Position numbers and translations under genes: made by a program. 64,000 bases of DNA from an uncultured beta proteobacterium. GTDB lineage: Bacteria > Pseudomonadota > Gammaproteobacteria > Burkholderiales > Burkholderiaceae_C. This document shows positions 24,537-35,599 of the stretch, piece after piece (position 1 is the first letter of the stretch; each line of letters opens with the position of its first letter). A model generated the notes under the pieces. It was not told the DNA's origin. It was given only the letters and a program-made list of their open reading frames with translations, and searched no databases. Location of the stretch: NCBI GenBank assembly GCA_903830985.1, contig CAIKVZ010000225.1, positions 1-64,000 on the forward strand. Direction: 5' to 3'.

Positions 24537-25487
24537 TCAGAACTCCAGCCGCGTGCCCAGCGAAACCGTGTACTTGGGCGCCAACTGGTAGCCGTTGAGG
24601 CTCTGGTAGACGGGCAGTTGCACAAATCCGTACACCTTCGCCTTGTCGCCCACCGGCATGGACAGACCCGGACTCAGGTAGATCGTCTTGCCACCACTGT
24701 CGTCTGCCGAGGCGTTCGAGCCAGAATCCCTGGCAGAGACGCGCGCATTCAACTGCAGTTGCGCGACGAGGGTCTCGAAGCCGAGGTAGCGAAACCCGAG
24801 ATTCAGGTTAAGCGAATTTCCAGGCTTGAAATCGGCCCGGGAATTCAGCGGCAACTGCGCCGTGGCTTGGGCAAAGTAGTCCCAGTTCTGCGACAGCGGG
24901 GCGAACCTGAATGCGCCCACGATCAGGTCCGTGCTGCCGGTGCCCGGCTGCAGACCGCGGTCCAGCGGGTCGCCCGCGATGGCGCCGCCGGAAAAGGTTT
25001 CGCTGTGGCTGCCGGTGGGCAGCTTGACCCCCAGTTGGAGACCCACATTGTGCTCATCCGACAGCCCCGTGTAGCGACCCACGAGCTTGATATCCCCCAG
25101 GCTGCGCGTGTGCGAGGTGCCGGCGTCCGTGCCGTCAAAGGCCATCCCGTTGCTGCCATGCGATCGGTCGATGTAGGGCAACTGAAGATTAATGCCCCAA
25201 TTGGCCGAGGCACTGTAGTCAATGCCTGCTGTCAGGTAGTTGTTCCGGGTGAAGAGCTCTTGTTCATGGCCCGCCACCGGCCAGCTGGCCACTTTGCCGA
25301 TGCCACTGCGCACCTGGTTTTGGTCCAGAAAATCGTAACGCAGATCGACACGCAAGCCCGTGCCCGACGACAGGCCCTGGCTTTCCCATTCGGAGCTGAG
25401 AGAACAGCCGCAACTGGCACAGGCCAAGGCACTGCCGCAGGACACGGCCGTCAGGACAAAGAGAAAAACCTGGAGTTTTTTATTCAT
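24537..25487 (-). CDS. putative outer-membrane beta-barrel protein with CxxCxC motif
   Basis: A 316-residue exported protein of no named family that I recognise. The signal peptide (MNKKLQVFLFVLTAVSCGSALA) is followed at once by CASCGCSL. The rest alternates polar and hydrophobic residues in many strands (LRVDLRYDF, WGINLQLPYI, VGLQLGVKLPTG, LNLNLGFRYLGF) and ends in Phe (LGTRLEF), as BAM-assembled porins do. The cysteine cluster may bind metal or be part of a thiol system with the neighbouring TlpA-like protein. The ATG at 25487 was preferred because it starts the signal peptide. Confidence 0.6.
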   Translation of the reverse strand: MNKKLQVFLFVLTAVSCGSALACASCGCSLSSEWESQGLSSGTGLRVDLRYDFLDQNQVRSGIGKVASWPVAGHEQELFTRNNYLTAGIDYSASANWGINLQLPYIDRSHGSNGMAFDGTDAGTSHTRSLGDIKLVGRYTGLSDEHNVGLQLGVKLPTGSHSETFSGGAIAGDPLDRGLQPGTGSTDLIVGAFRFAPLSQNWDYFAQATAQLPLNSRADFKPGNSLNLNLGFRYLGFETLVAQLQLNARVSARDSGSNASADDSGGKTIYLSPGLSMPVGDKAKVYGFVQLPVYQSLNGYQLAPKYTVSLGTRLEF

Positions 25488-25629
25488 GGATATCTCGCAG
25501 GCCAAGGCGTCAAGCCGTGGCCAAAAACAGGGAGGGCAAGCGACGCAGCAACGCCGCATGACGGGGAGACACTGACCTTGAAGACGCGCAGCCGGATCGG
25601 CACGTCCCCTTGCAGCTCAGTGGAAATCG

Positions 25630-26019
25630 TCAGTGTTGCGCCGGAGGCGCCCGCGAGTGGGGCAAGGCCCAGGGCCAAAGCGAAGGCGCAAGCTGAACGT
25701 CCTCGCTGCAATGCACGGTGTGCTCGCCGGCTTGCAAGACGACGGTTCCCGCTGCCGTGGGCAGCGCCGGCGCATGGGCTTGCAAGGAGCAGTAGCCACA
25801 GTGTTCATGCGTCGCGACGGATCCGTCCTGCGCGGGCGCGACGGGAGCGTCAGCTGAAAGGGCCGATGCGGCGCCTTGCGCGCTGCAGACCTGCAAGCCC
25901 AGCAGCGACGTGCCAGACCAGGAGGCCATGGCGTGGGATAGCGACGGCGCCAAAGCCGACAGCGCCAACGCAAGGATGGCCAACCATCCGGTGATGCGAC
26001 GCTGACGAGCTTGATACAT
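25630..26019 (-). CDS. DUF2946-like exported protein
   Basis: A 129-residue protein with an N-terminal membrane/signal segment (ITGWLAILALALSALAPSLSHA) and a central THEHCGYCSLQAH motif, the HCxYC signature of DUF2946. Function is unknown; members often lie near copper-handling and TonB genes. It is 142 bp after the neighbouring leftward outer-membrane gene's start, so the two could be co-transcribed. The His/Cys cluster hints at metal binding. Confidence 0.65.
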   Translation of the reverse strand: MYQARQRRITGWLAILALALSALAPSLSHAMASWSGTSLLGLQVCSAQGAASALSADAPVAPAQDGSVATHEHCGYCSLQAHAPALPTAAGTVVLQAGEHTVHCSEDVQLAPSLWPWALPHSRAPPAQH

Positions 26020-26310
26020 CGGTCAATTCTAGCGCCGCAAAAAGAGAAACATTGCAGTCCGCCATCCGCCGGCCTTGACACTGCCGCTATGGCAGCTCAT
26101 CGGCTCATTGCAGCACGCAGGCATAATTTCGCCCAACCGGCGTGCGGACCGCTGCGGCGCTGACGCCCACACGGGTCATCGTCGCGCTGCCGAACATTCA
26201 GACCCGAGCTTCCATGGGGCAACGACGCCCGACCGGCCGCACCGCAAGCTGTGGCTTTGGCGACAACTGCAGGATCGAATTTTTCTTGTCACTTTTTAAA
26301 GGATCCCCCC
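26020..26310. other. divergent intergenic region of the copper cluster
   Basis: No credible gene is seen between the DUF2946 protein and the copper chaperone. It presumably holds both promoters. AAAGGA at 26298-26303 is the chaperone's ribosome binding site. No metal-regulator box was recognised. Confidence 0.5.
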
Positions 26311-26790
26311 ATGAAATACCCTGCGTTCGTCGCCGCCGCGTTGCTCGCCAGCAGCCTCCTCTCGCCTCTGGCCGCACAGACGATCGACGTCAAGGACGCC
26401 TGGGTGCGCGCCACCGTTCCGGGGCAAAAGGCCACCGGCGCTTTCATGACGATCACCGCCCGGGACGGCGCCACGCTGCTTGGCGCGTCATCGCCAGCAG
26501 CCGGTGTGGTGCAGGTGCACGAGATGAAGATGGACGGCGGTGTGATGACGATGCGCGCGCTCGAGGGCGGCCTGGCGCTGCCTGCAGGCCAGGCCGTGGA
26601 ACTCAAGCTCGGCGGCTACCACGTGATGCTGATGGACCTGAAAGCACCCCTGCCCAAGGACACGCTCGTGCCCCTGACCCTGGTCGTGAAGAATTCCCAG
26701 GGCGTGCAAAGCAGGCTTGAGCTCAAGGTCAAGGTGTCGGCCGTGGCGCCGGACGCAACGGCACACGACATGTCGCAGCACAAGCACTGA
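26311..26790 (+). CDS. PCu(A)C-type periplasmic copper chaperone
   Basis: A 159-residue exported protein. After the signal peptide (MKYPAFVAAALLASSLLSPLAAQ) it has the DUF461/PCuAC domain with the Cu(I) ligand pattern H-E-M...M...H-V-M-L-M: VHEMKMDGGVMTMRAL and GGYHVMLMDLK. A His/Met-rich tail (HDMSQHKH) may add a second copper site. These proteins deliver Cu(I) to the CuA centre of cytochrome oxidase. AAAGGA is 7 nt before the ATG. Confidence 0.9.
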   Translation: MKYPAFVAAALLASSLLSPLAAQTIDVKDAWVRATVPGQKATGAFMTITARDGATLLGASSPAAGVVQVHEMKMDGGVMTMRALEGGLALPAGQAVELKLGGYHVMLMDLKAPLPKDTLVPLTLVVKNSQGVQSRLELKVKVSAVAPDATAHDMSQHKH

Positions 26791-26824
26791 GCGGCAAGCC
26801 CGGCCAAGCCGAGCCTAACCGCCC

Positions 26825-28513
26825 TCAAGCCCGGCCAGGGCGGCTGATCGCGAGTTGCTTGCGGCTGGCCAAGGCTGGACGCCCCGAACCCGCCAGCCGG
26901 GCCACCGGTTTGGGCAAAGGCAAGCCAGCGCCCTGCGACCTCATCAGGCGATCCTCGGCACCGGCTGCCAGTTTGAAGGCACTCACCACTTCGACCATGC
27001 GGCCGGCCTGCTGATTCAGACTGTCGGCGGCAGCGGCGGCCTGCTCGACCAAAGCGGCGTTTTGCTGGGTCACGTTGTCCAGTTGCCCAATGGCCTGATT
27101 GACCTGCTCGATGCCGTTGGTCTGCTCATGGGCCGAGGAACTGATCTCGGCAATCAGATCGGCCACGCCTTTGACCTGGGCGACGATGTCACTCATGGAG
27201 TCCCCGGCCTCGCCCACCAACTTGCTTCCGGCCTCGACCTTCGCCACGCTGGCACTGATCAGATTCTTGATTTCCCGGGCCGCGTCGGCGGAGCGTCCGG
27301 CCAGGCTGCGCACCTCGGTGGCCACGACGGCAAAGCCGCGGCCCTGCTCGCCGGCGCGCGCCGCTTCCACCGCCGCATTCAGCGCCAGAATATTGGTCTG
27401 GAAGGCGATGCCGTCGATGACACTGATGATGTCCGCGATCTTGCGCGAAGCCGCGGTGATTTCCTGCATGGTGGCCACCACCTGACCGACCACAACCCCG
27501 CCCTTGACCGCGGCGGAACTGGCCAATCCGGCCATCTGATTGGCCTGGCGTGCGGTGTCGGCATTGTTCTTCACCGTGCTGCTGAGTTCTTCCATGGAGG
27601 CCGCTGTTTGCTGCAGATTGCTGGCCTGGGTTTCAGTGCGCTGCGACAGATCGCTGTTGCCCGAGGCAATCTCGTTGGCACCCGTGGATATGTTTTCGGC
27701 GCCGGTGCGCACTTCGCTGACCATGCGCGCCAGCCCATCTCGCATGGTCAGCAAACCGGCCAGCAACTGCATGGTCTCTTCCCGGCTGTCAACCGCCGCG
27801 ACCCGGATTTCGCTCACCAGGTCGCCCTGTGCAATGCGCGCCGTCGCGTCCACGGCGGTGCGCAGGGGGTGGGTAATACTGCGCGTCAGGCTCCACGCCA
27901 TCAAGCCAGAAAGCAGCAATACCACCGCACCGGCCACGCCGATCACGGTCACGGTGGAGCGGTTGCTGGCATTGGTTTGCGCAGTCACCCCGTCGGCCTG
28001 CTGCTTTTGCACCGCGACGAAGTTCGCAATCTCGGTCATGGCTTGCGTCAGCAGCGGATCGATCTTGCCGGTGATCACCGCGCCAGCCTGCTCCGTGTTG
28101 AACTGCGAGGCCAGATCCACCGCCTCCTTGAACTGGGCATCCATCTGTCGGTCAATATCGCCCAGATGGGTGAACACCGCACGCTCCTTTTCCCCCAGCG
28201 TGGCTTCGAGTTTGCCTTTGGCCGCAAGATAGGCCGCGCGCTGTTTCTTGGCCTCGGCTTCGTCCTTCTGCACCCCTTCGACCTTGGTCTGCAGGCCCAT
28301 GTTGCGCACCGCGACGGCGCTGCTGAGCAAGGTCAGGCGCATCTCTTCGGCCAGATCCTGTTGAGCAGCCGCGTGCTGCAGTGTTTCGAGCAAGGTTGCG
28401 CGGCTGGCGCTATTGCTCAGCAGCGTGCCAACCAGCATCACACTCGCCGCGAGCAGAATCATGCCGAACCCCAAGCCCAGGCGCAGGCCAATTCTCATGT
28501 TGCCAAAATTCAT
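26825..28513 (-). CDS. methyl-accepting chemotaxis protein (4HB-type sensor)
   Basis: A 562-residue chemoreceptor. TM1 ([21 protein letters not shown]) and TM2 ([22 protein letters not shown]) frame a helical periplasmic domain of about 150 residues resembling the four-helix-bundle MCP type. A HAMP domain follows, then the signalling hairpin with the conserved tip [36 protein letters not shown]. The start was set at the ATG at 28513 (MNFGNMRIG). It is the last gene of a leftward sensory cluster, with two free sCache proteins upstream. No C-terminal CheR pentapeptide is evident. Confidence 0.92.
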   Translation of the reverse strand: MNFGNMRIGLRLGLGFGMILLAASVMLVGTLLSNSASRATLLETLQHAAAQQDLAEEMRLTLLSSAVAVRNMGLQTKVEGVQKDEAEAKKQRAAYLAAKGKLEATLGEKERAVFTHLGDIDRQMDAQFKEAVDLASQFNTEQAGAVITGKIDPLLTQAMTEIANFVAVQKQQADGVTAQTNASNRSTVTVIGVAGAVVLLLSGLMAWSLTRSITHPLRTAVDATARIAQGDLVSEIRVAAVDSREETMQLLAGLLTMRDGLARMVSEVRTGAENISTGANEIASGNSDLSQRTETQASNLQQTAASMEELSSTVKNNADTARQANQMAGLASSAAVKGGVVVGQVVATMQEITAASRKIADIISVIDGIAFQTNILALNAAVEAARAGEQGRGFAVVATEVRSLAGRSADAAREIKNLISASVAKVEAGSKLVGEAGDSMSDIVAQVKGVADLIAEISSSAHEQTNGIEQVNQAIGQLDNVTQQNAALVEQAAAAADSLNQQAGRMVEVVSAFKLAAGAEDRLMRSQGAGLPLPKPVARLAGSGRPALASRKQLAISRPGRA

Positions 28514-28580
28514 CTCAGTGCTCCAGTCAGGCAAACCAAGCCGTCAGCGACGGGTCGCGTGAGGGCTTGGAAAAAAAACG

Positions 28581-29051
28581 CTATTTGTAAACACCCACAC
28601 CGACCCAGGTGTCCCCGACGCGCTCGACGTAAATGAGCTTTTCGGAAACCTTGTCGGTGACCGGGTTGCGAAACTTGTAGCTCTCGGTCCAGCCCTTGCC
28701 TTTGCTCTTGGCCAGGTCGTCGATCATCTTGATGAACAACTTGCCGTCAGGATCCTTCAAACCGATCAGATCCTTGCCCACGAGTTTGGGGTTGGCGCCA
28801 TGGCCCAGCACCTTGCCGCCCAGTACGTAGAAGCTGACATACAGGTCCCGGTCCTTGAAGCCCTTGCCGTTGGTGAACTCTTCGGCCGCCTTTTCCGCCC
28901 CATTGGCCTTGATGAAGGCGACCGCCTTCTTCACCATGGCTTCGGCCTCGGCGGGCGTGCCCTGATCCGCGGCCCTTGCAACCCCTGCCATGAGAAAACT
29001 GATGGCAAAGGCGGCCATCACGACTTTGCAAAAGGAATAAATTGATTTCAT
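28581..29051 (-). CDS. stand-alone periplasmic sCache-domain protein (paralogue 1)
   Basis: A 156-residue exported protein: signal peptide (VVMAAFAISFLMAGVARA) followed by a single Cache domain (AEAMVKKAVAFIKANGAEKAAEEFTNGKGFKDRDLYVSFYVLGGKVLGHGANPKLVGKDLIGLKD). Cache domains usually sit inside chemoreceptors and bind small organic ligands; here there is no membrane or signalling part. AAAGGA lies 7 nt before the ATG at 29051. It is a tandem paralogue of the next gene and lies between two chemoreceptor genes, suggesting a soluble ligand-binding or accessory role. Confidence 0.82.
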   Translation of the reverse strand: MKSIYSFCKVVMAAFAISFLMAGVARAADQGTPAEAEAMVKKAVAFIKANGAEKAAEEFTNGKGFKDRDLYVSFYVLGGKVLGHGANPKLVGKDLIGLKDPDGKLFIKMIDDLAKSKGKGWTESYKFRNPVTDKVSEKLIYVERVGDTWVGVGVYK

Positions 29052-29101
29052 GTCAGTTCCTTTAAACATCATCAAACCATGGGGAATGCAAACGGCGGCA
29101 C

Positions 29102-29572
29102 TCAGCCCTTGTAGATGCCGCACCCGACCAGGGTCTCGCCAACGCGCTCGAGGTACATGGCTTTGCCCTCGATTTTCTGCGACACCGGGTTCAGAAACTT
29201 ATAGCCTTCGACCCAGCCCTTGCCCTTGTTCTTGGCCAGATCGACGAACATCTGAATCAGCGGCTTGCCATCCGGGTCCTTCAGACCGATCAGGTCCTTG
29301 CCCACCAGTTTGGGGTTTGCACCTTGCGCCAGGTTCTTGCCATTCAAGTCATAGACGATGATGTACAGGTCGCGATCCTTGAAGCTCTTGCCGTTGGTGA
29401 ACTCCTCATAGGCCTTCTCCGGGCCGTGCGCCTTGATGTAGGCCACGGCCTTTTTGACCATGGCTTCGGCCTCAGCTGCGGTTCCCTGGTCTGCGGCTTG
29501 GACCCCGCTGGCCAACAAAAGACCCATGGCGCCAAGGCACAGCAGCCTGCGTGATATGAAATGAAACGACAT
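29102..29572 (-). CDS. stand-alone periplasmic sCache-domain protein (paralogue 2)
   Basis: A 156-residue exported protein, the same length as its neighbour and clearly a duplicate: AADQGTAAEAEAMVKKAVAYIK, FTNGKSFKDRDLYIIVYD and NPKLVGKDLIGLKDPDGK are shared almost exactly. The signal peptide is MSFHFISRRLLCLGAMGLLLASGVQA. GGGAG precedes the ATG by 6-7 nt. The 50-bp gap to the first paralogue implies co-transcription. Confidence 0.82.
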   Translation of the reverse strand: MSFHFISRRLLCLGAMGLLLASGVQAADQGTAAEAEAMVKKAVAYIKAHGPEKAYEEFTNGKSFKDRDLYIIVYDLNGKNLAQGANPKLVGKDLIGLKDPDGKPLIQMFVDLAKNKGKGWVEGYKFLNPVSQKIEGKAMYLERVGETLVGCGIYKG

Positions 29573-29674
29573 GAGGATCTCCCAAAAAAGTTAAAACATC
29601 CGTCGCAGGCTTTGCCTGGCCTGGACTCCCGGAGCAATAGCCGAGCATAGCCGTAAAGCAGGTCAAACCCCCAG

Positions 29675-29694
29675 GGTGAAAACCCGTTTTCACC
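29675..29694 (-). terminator. hairpin downstream of the sCache-MCP gene
   Basis: A perfect 8-bp stem GGTGAAAA/TTTTCACC around CCCG, in the 187-bp gap between a chemoreceptor gene and the sCache genes. In either direction the T-rich arm is part of the stem, so termination is plausible but not certain. Confidence 0.35.
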
Positions 29695-29759
29695 GCAACC
29701 CGTAACCCCACTTGAGCGGGGGCGCATCGGCACCGCGTCGACGCGCCCAGCAGGCGGGC

Positions 29760-31301
29760 TCAGCCCGGTCGCAGGCGAAACGCGCCCATCACTGCCGTCA
29801 GGCTCAGCGCCTGCTCCTTGAGGCTGGAAGCAGCTGCCGAACCTTCTTCCACCAGCGCGGCATTTTGCTGCGTCATCTGATCCATGTGGGAGATGGCGCT
29901 GACGATCTCGGTGATGCCGGCGTTCTGCTGGTCCGTGGAAGCCGAAATTTCGCCGATCATGTCGGTGACGCGCTGCACAGCGCTGACGATTTCCTGCATG
30001 GTGCTGCCGGCCTGCTGCACCAGAGATGAGCCACTTTCGACGCTGGCGACCGAACTGGAAATCAGCGCCTTGATCTCGTTGGCGGCTTGGGCGCTGCGTT
30101 GCGACAGGGTGCGGACCTCCCCGGCGACGACCGCGAAACCACGTCCCTGCTCGCCCGCACGCGCTGCCTCCACGGCCGCGTTCAAGGCCAGGATATTGGT
30201 CTGAAAGGCAATCCCGTCAATCACGCTGATGATGTCGCTGATCTTGCGCGACGAGGCACTGATCACCCCCATGGTTTGCACCACTTTGGACACGACGGCG
30301 CCGCCTTCACTGGCGACGCGCGAGGCGGTCATCGCCAACTGGTTTGCCTGACGCGCCGCATCGGCGCTTTGGCGCACGTTGTCGGCGAGTTGCTGCATCG
30401 AGGCCGAAGTTTGCTCCACCGTGGCAGCGGCCTGTTCCGTGCGGTTGGACAGGTCCAGATTGCCGTTGGCGACCTCGGCCGTTGCCTGCTGAATCGACTC
30501 CGAGCCTTCGCTCACCTCGGTGACGATGGTACGCAGGCTCTCGCGCATGCGCTCCATGGAGGCCAGCAGACTGGTCGGCGGGCCATTGACTTCGATGGCG
30601 ACGCTCAGATCGCCGGAAGCGATCAGGTTGACCACTTGCGCCGCGTATTGCGGCTCACCGCCCAACTGGCGCTGAATGGAGCGCATGAGAATGAGGCCAA
30701 ACGTCGTCATGGCCGCCAGCAGCAGGCCGCCGATGGCGAGATAGCGGTAAGCGTAGGACCAGAAGACAGCGTCGAGGTCGTCGATGAAAACACCGTTGCC
30801 CACCACCCAGTCCCAGGGCTCGAAGCGGATCGCCCCCAGCAGTTTGGGCACCGGCGTCTTGCTGGCGTCCGCCGGGCGCGCAACGTAGGCGATCATGAAG
30901 ACGCGGTCGGCCTTGGCCAACTCCTGAACGTAGATCTCGGAAGTCATGCGACCGTCCGCTGTCTTGGAGCCCTTGTCGACCTGCCCGACGCGGCTTGGGT
31001 CGGCATGAACCAGCATGCGGTTGTCCATGGTGCGCACGAAAATATAGTCGTCGCCCTGACGCTGCCCGGCCAGCGCTTCCTTGGCCTGGCTTTGCGCCGC
31101 TTCCCGGCTGAGCTTGCCGCTGGCCTCCAGCTTTTGGTAGCGGTCGAGCACGCCCCGGCTCAGCAGCGCCACCTTGTAGATCTGTTCCTGACGCGCCTCA
31201 TACAGGTTCTGGCGCAGGGTATACAGGCCGAAGGCGCTGATCAACACGATGCCGGCGAGTGCTGCGCCAATCAGGGCAAAGATTCGATGACGCAATTTCA
31301 T
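29760..31301 (-). CDS. methyl-accepting chemotaxis protein with sCache sensor
   Basis: A 513-residue chemoreceptor. TM1 ([24 protein letters not shown]) is followed by a single Cache domain (~residues 35-180) with [24 protein letters not shown] and [23 protein letters not shown], a typical sCache_2 pattern. TM2 ([22 protein letters not shown]), a HAMP region and the signalling domain with [38 protein letters not shown]-type tip follow. GGAG precedes the ATG at 31301 by 7 nt. It heads the chemosensory cluster that includes two free Cache proteins. Confidence 0.92.
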   Translation of the reverse strand: MKLRHRIFALIGAALAGIVLISAFGLYTLRQNLYEARQEQIYKVALLSRGVLDRYQKLEASGKLSREAAQSQAKEALAGQRQGDDYIFVRTMDNRMLVHADPSRVGQVDKGSKTADGRMTSEIYVQELAKADRVFMIAYVARPADASKTPVPKLLGAIRFEPWDWVVGNGVFIDDLDAVFWSYAYRYLAIGGLLLAAMTTFGLILMRSIQRQLGGEPQYAAQVVNLIASGDLSVAIEVNGPPTSLLASMERMRESLRTIVTEVSEGSESIQQATAEVANGNLDLSNRTEQAAATVEQTSASMQQLADNVRQSADAARQANQLAMTASRVASEGGAVVSKVVQTMGVISASSRKISDIISVIDGIAFQTNILALNAAVEAARAGEQGRGFAVVAGEVRTLSQRSAQAANEIKALISSSVASVESGSSLVQQAGSTMQEIVSAVQRVTDMIGEISASTDQQNAGITEIVSAISHMDQMTQQNAALVEEGSAAASSLKEQALSLTAVMGAFRLRPG

Positions 31302-31458
31302 GCAGAGGCTCCAGTAAATCATTGGTTCGAATACGGACGCGACCATAACCTACAGCAACCCAACCAGCGTACTGGTTTCCCCGAATAGCCCCACTTCCCG
31401 ATGGCTTCACCGCAGCCATGAGATGGATGGCCGCAGGTTCTGCTTCCTGAAGCGGCGC

Positions 31459-31977
31459 TCAGGCCTGCACGAAAGTGGTGACGCGCCGGCGCGTGCGCTC
31501 GCGCAGCGAGCATTCCCGCAAGGTATCGGCCAGTGCCTCCAGATCCGGTACGCCCAGGATCACGACCGAAGGAAAACCCGTGTCGGAGGAGCGCAGGTGC
31601 AGCAGGCATTGCCCCACCAGACGCATGCCCAGGGGCTTGAGCAGATCGAAGTGGTCGATGCGAAAAAGTTCCAGACTTTCCTTGGACTTGGACAGCAGTC
31701 CGCGCTCGATGCGCACGCGCTGGCTGGTGATCTCGTAGGTGGTTGAAATGCTGCGCAGCCAGTAGACCACCCAGGCGACGCCCAGTGTGCAGACCACGGC
31801 CAGCCACTGCCAGGCGCTGTGAATCACGGCAGGATGGCCGCTGAACAGCGGCTTTTCCAGCTCCGCGTCCTTGGCGGCCGCGTGGGCCACGAGATCGGTA
31901 TTGCAAAAGCGGCACTTGATGGCCACGGCCTTGATGGTCTCGCCGCAGACCGGGCAGGGTTTGGTGTCGTCGATCAT
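31459..31977 (-). CDS. zinc-ribbon plus bacterial PH-domain membrane protein
   Basis: A 172-residue protein. A zinc ribbon at the N-terminus (CPVCGETIKAVAIKCRFCNTDL) is followed by a hydrophobic pair (SAWQWLAVVCTLGVAWVVYWLRS) and a bPH_2/YdbT-like PH domain (TTYEITSQRVRIERGLLSKSKESLELFRIDHFDLLKPLGMRL). The ATG at 31977 was chosen as it starts just before the ribbon. It diverges, with a 75-bp gap, from the AAA+/radical SAM/kinase operon. The kinase at the far end of that operon also carries zinc ribbons, so a functional link is possible but unproven. Confidence 0.72.
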   Translation of the reverse strand: MIDDTKPCPVCGETIKAVAIKCRFCNTDLVAHAAAKDAELEKPLFSGHPAVIHSAWQWLAVVCTLGVAWVVYWLRSISTTYEITSQRVRIERGLLSKSKESLELFRIDHFDLLKPLGMRLVGQCLLHLRSSDTGFPSVVILGVPDLEALADTLRECSLRERTRRRVTTFVQA

Positions 31978-32052
31978 GGTTTCAACCTTTTCTTTGGCCG
32001 GACCCATGCCAGGCAACTGGCGGCACTATACCGACCTGCGATACTTCGTCGC

Positions 32053-33107
32053 ATGAGCGGACCCATCACCGTCATCTTCTCGGCCGACCCCGTCATCGCA
32101 CTGCTTTCCGCGGTGGCGATACGTGCCGCCATGGCCGTGCTCCAGGGCTATGAACAGGCCGATGCACTGCGCCAGCAACACCAGGGACAGCGCGATACGC
32201 AGCAGTCCCGCCAGGGCACAGCCAAAGCCCAGGGCCAGAGCGCGCTGCACGAAGCCTGCGCGGCCGCCGAAATCGACTTCGATCAGCTCATCATCCTGGC
32301 GCAACGCCTGGGCATCGCCGACCAGGTCCGGGCCACGCGCCCGGCACCTCCAGAGGGGGAAGATTTCGAAATGCAGGCGGCCTATGTGCGTGCGCTGCAG
32401 AACTTGAGCGCCGAACTGCGCGTGATCCTGTTGACGCAGGCAGCACTCCAGGTCGAACAGTTCGCCGAGCAGCCGGCCGAGCTGGCCCTGCCGGATGCCC
32501 CGCGCACGCAGGCGCAGCGCCTGCTCTCGCGCATCGCGTCGCTGGGTGTACCCGAGTCGATTCAAAACCTGGCGCAGGAACTCGAGCACTGCCTGCCCGG
32601 GGCGCGCGCCGAGTTGCTGACCATGGAGCTGCGCGCGCGCATCCAGTCGCACCTCAAGGCGCTGCAGAAACAGCAGCTGAGTGAAGCCACCAGCAGCATC
32701 GTCGAGCAGTCGCTCAAGGACTTGGGCTACCAGGTCGAGGAAATCGGCAGCACGCTGTTTGTCGAAGGCGGCGTGGTGCACTTTCGGCGCCAGGGCTGGG
32801 GCGACTATTGCGTGCGCATGCGCGTCGACGCGGCCGCGGGCAGCGTCAACTTCAACGTGGTGCGCGCCGTGCAAGCCGGACAGAACGAGCGCAGCGTGCT
32901 CGACCATCTGGCCGAGGACCGCTGGTGCAGTGAGTTTCCGGCGCTGCTCAAGGCCCTTGAGGTGCGCGGTGTGCACATGAATGTGACGCGTCGACTCGAG
33001 GCTGGCGAGGTGCCGGTGCAACTGGTTGACGCGCAGCGCCTGCCGAAATTTTCCGATGAGGAAGGCACGACCCACCACGCCGCCAGGCCCTTGCAACGCG
33101 AGATCCA

Positions 33108-33111
<4 letters not shown>
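32053..33111 (+). CDS. unknown protein, first gene of the AAA+/radical SAM/kinase operon
   Basis: A 352-residue protein I do not recognise. It has a short hydrophobic N-terminal stretch (ITVIFSADPVIALLSAVAIRAAMAVLQGY), a glutamine-rich segment (~residues 35-60) and long helical regions likely to form coiled coils (ELRARIQSHLKALQKQQLSEATSSIVEQSLKDLG). A compact beta-rich domain sits at about 240-325 (GSTLFVEGGVVHFRRQGWGDYCVRMRVDAAAGSVNFNVVR). The ATG at 32053 lies 75 bp from the divergent zinc-ribbon gene. The stop overlaps the AAA+ start as ATGA. It may be an adaptor or substrate-recognition factor for the ATPase; this is inference from position only. Confidence 0.7.
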
Positions 33112-34942
<1,831 letters not shown>

Positions 34943-34946
<4 letters not shown>

Positions 34947-35599
34947 AGATCAGCGTCAACAAGGCGCATTTCCCGGTCACCGTGCTGGGCCCGGGACGGC
35001 GCATCGCGATCTGGTTGCAGGGCTGCAGCATAGGCTGCAAGGGCTGCGTGTCGCAGGACACCTGGGTGCGCGACCCGGGCCGGGACATGCGCGTGGCGCA
35101 ACTGCTGGCCTGGTGCCGTCAGACCAGCGCCGGGGACTTTGATGGCGTGACAATCTCCGGCGGCGAACCCTTCGACCAGCCGCAGGCACTGGGCGCCCTG
35201 CTCGACGGCCTGAGGCAATGGCGCACCCAGGGCGGGCCCGACTTTGACATCCTGTGCTACAGCGGCTACCCGCTGGCCACCCTGCAAAAGAAACACGCCC
35301 AACTGCTGGGAAAGCTCGATGCGCTGATCCCCGAACCCTTTGTCGACAAGCTGGCGCTGACCCATGTGTGGCGCGGCTCGGCGAACCAGCCGCTGGTGCT
35401 GCTGTCCGAGCGCGGACGCAGCCGTTACGCCGCATTTGTCGACGCAGCGACCTCAGGTGAAGCCAAACGCATGCAGGCCATGGTCGACGGTAATCGCGTC
35501 TGGTACGTGGGCATTCCGGCGCGCGGCGACATGGCGGCCCTGGAGGCGTCGTGCAAGAAAAGTGGCCTGGAATTCAGCCAGGCTTCCTGGAGGAGCTGA
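34943..35599 (+). CDS. radical SAM, 4Fe-4S single-cluster (NrdG-like) protein
   Basis: A 218-residue radical SAM protein. The cluster motif is C28-S-I-G-C32-K-G-C35 (CX3CX2C), followed by the SAM-binding GGEPFDQP. Overall it resembles the activases (NrdG/PflA-like) that generate glycyl radicals, but no glycyl radical enzyme gene is nearby. In this operon it may instead modify a protein or small molecule. The ATG at 34943 overlaps the ATPase stop as ATGA; a GTG two codons earlier is also in frame. The kinase follows immediately. Confidence 0.82.

Noticed and set aside
27301-30200. Near-identical DNA in the two chemoreceptor genes as a recent duplication
   Set aside because: The similarity is confined to the universally conserved signalling tip; sensor regions are unrelated.
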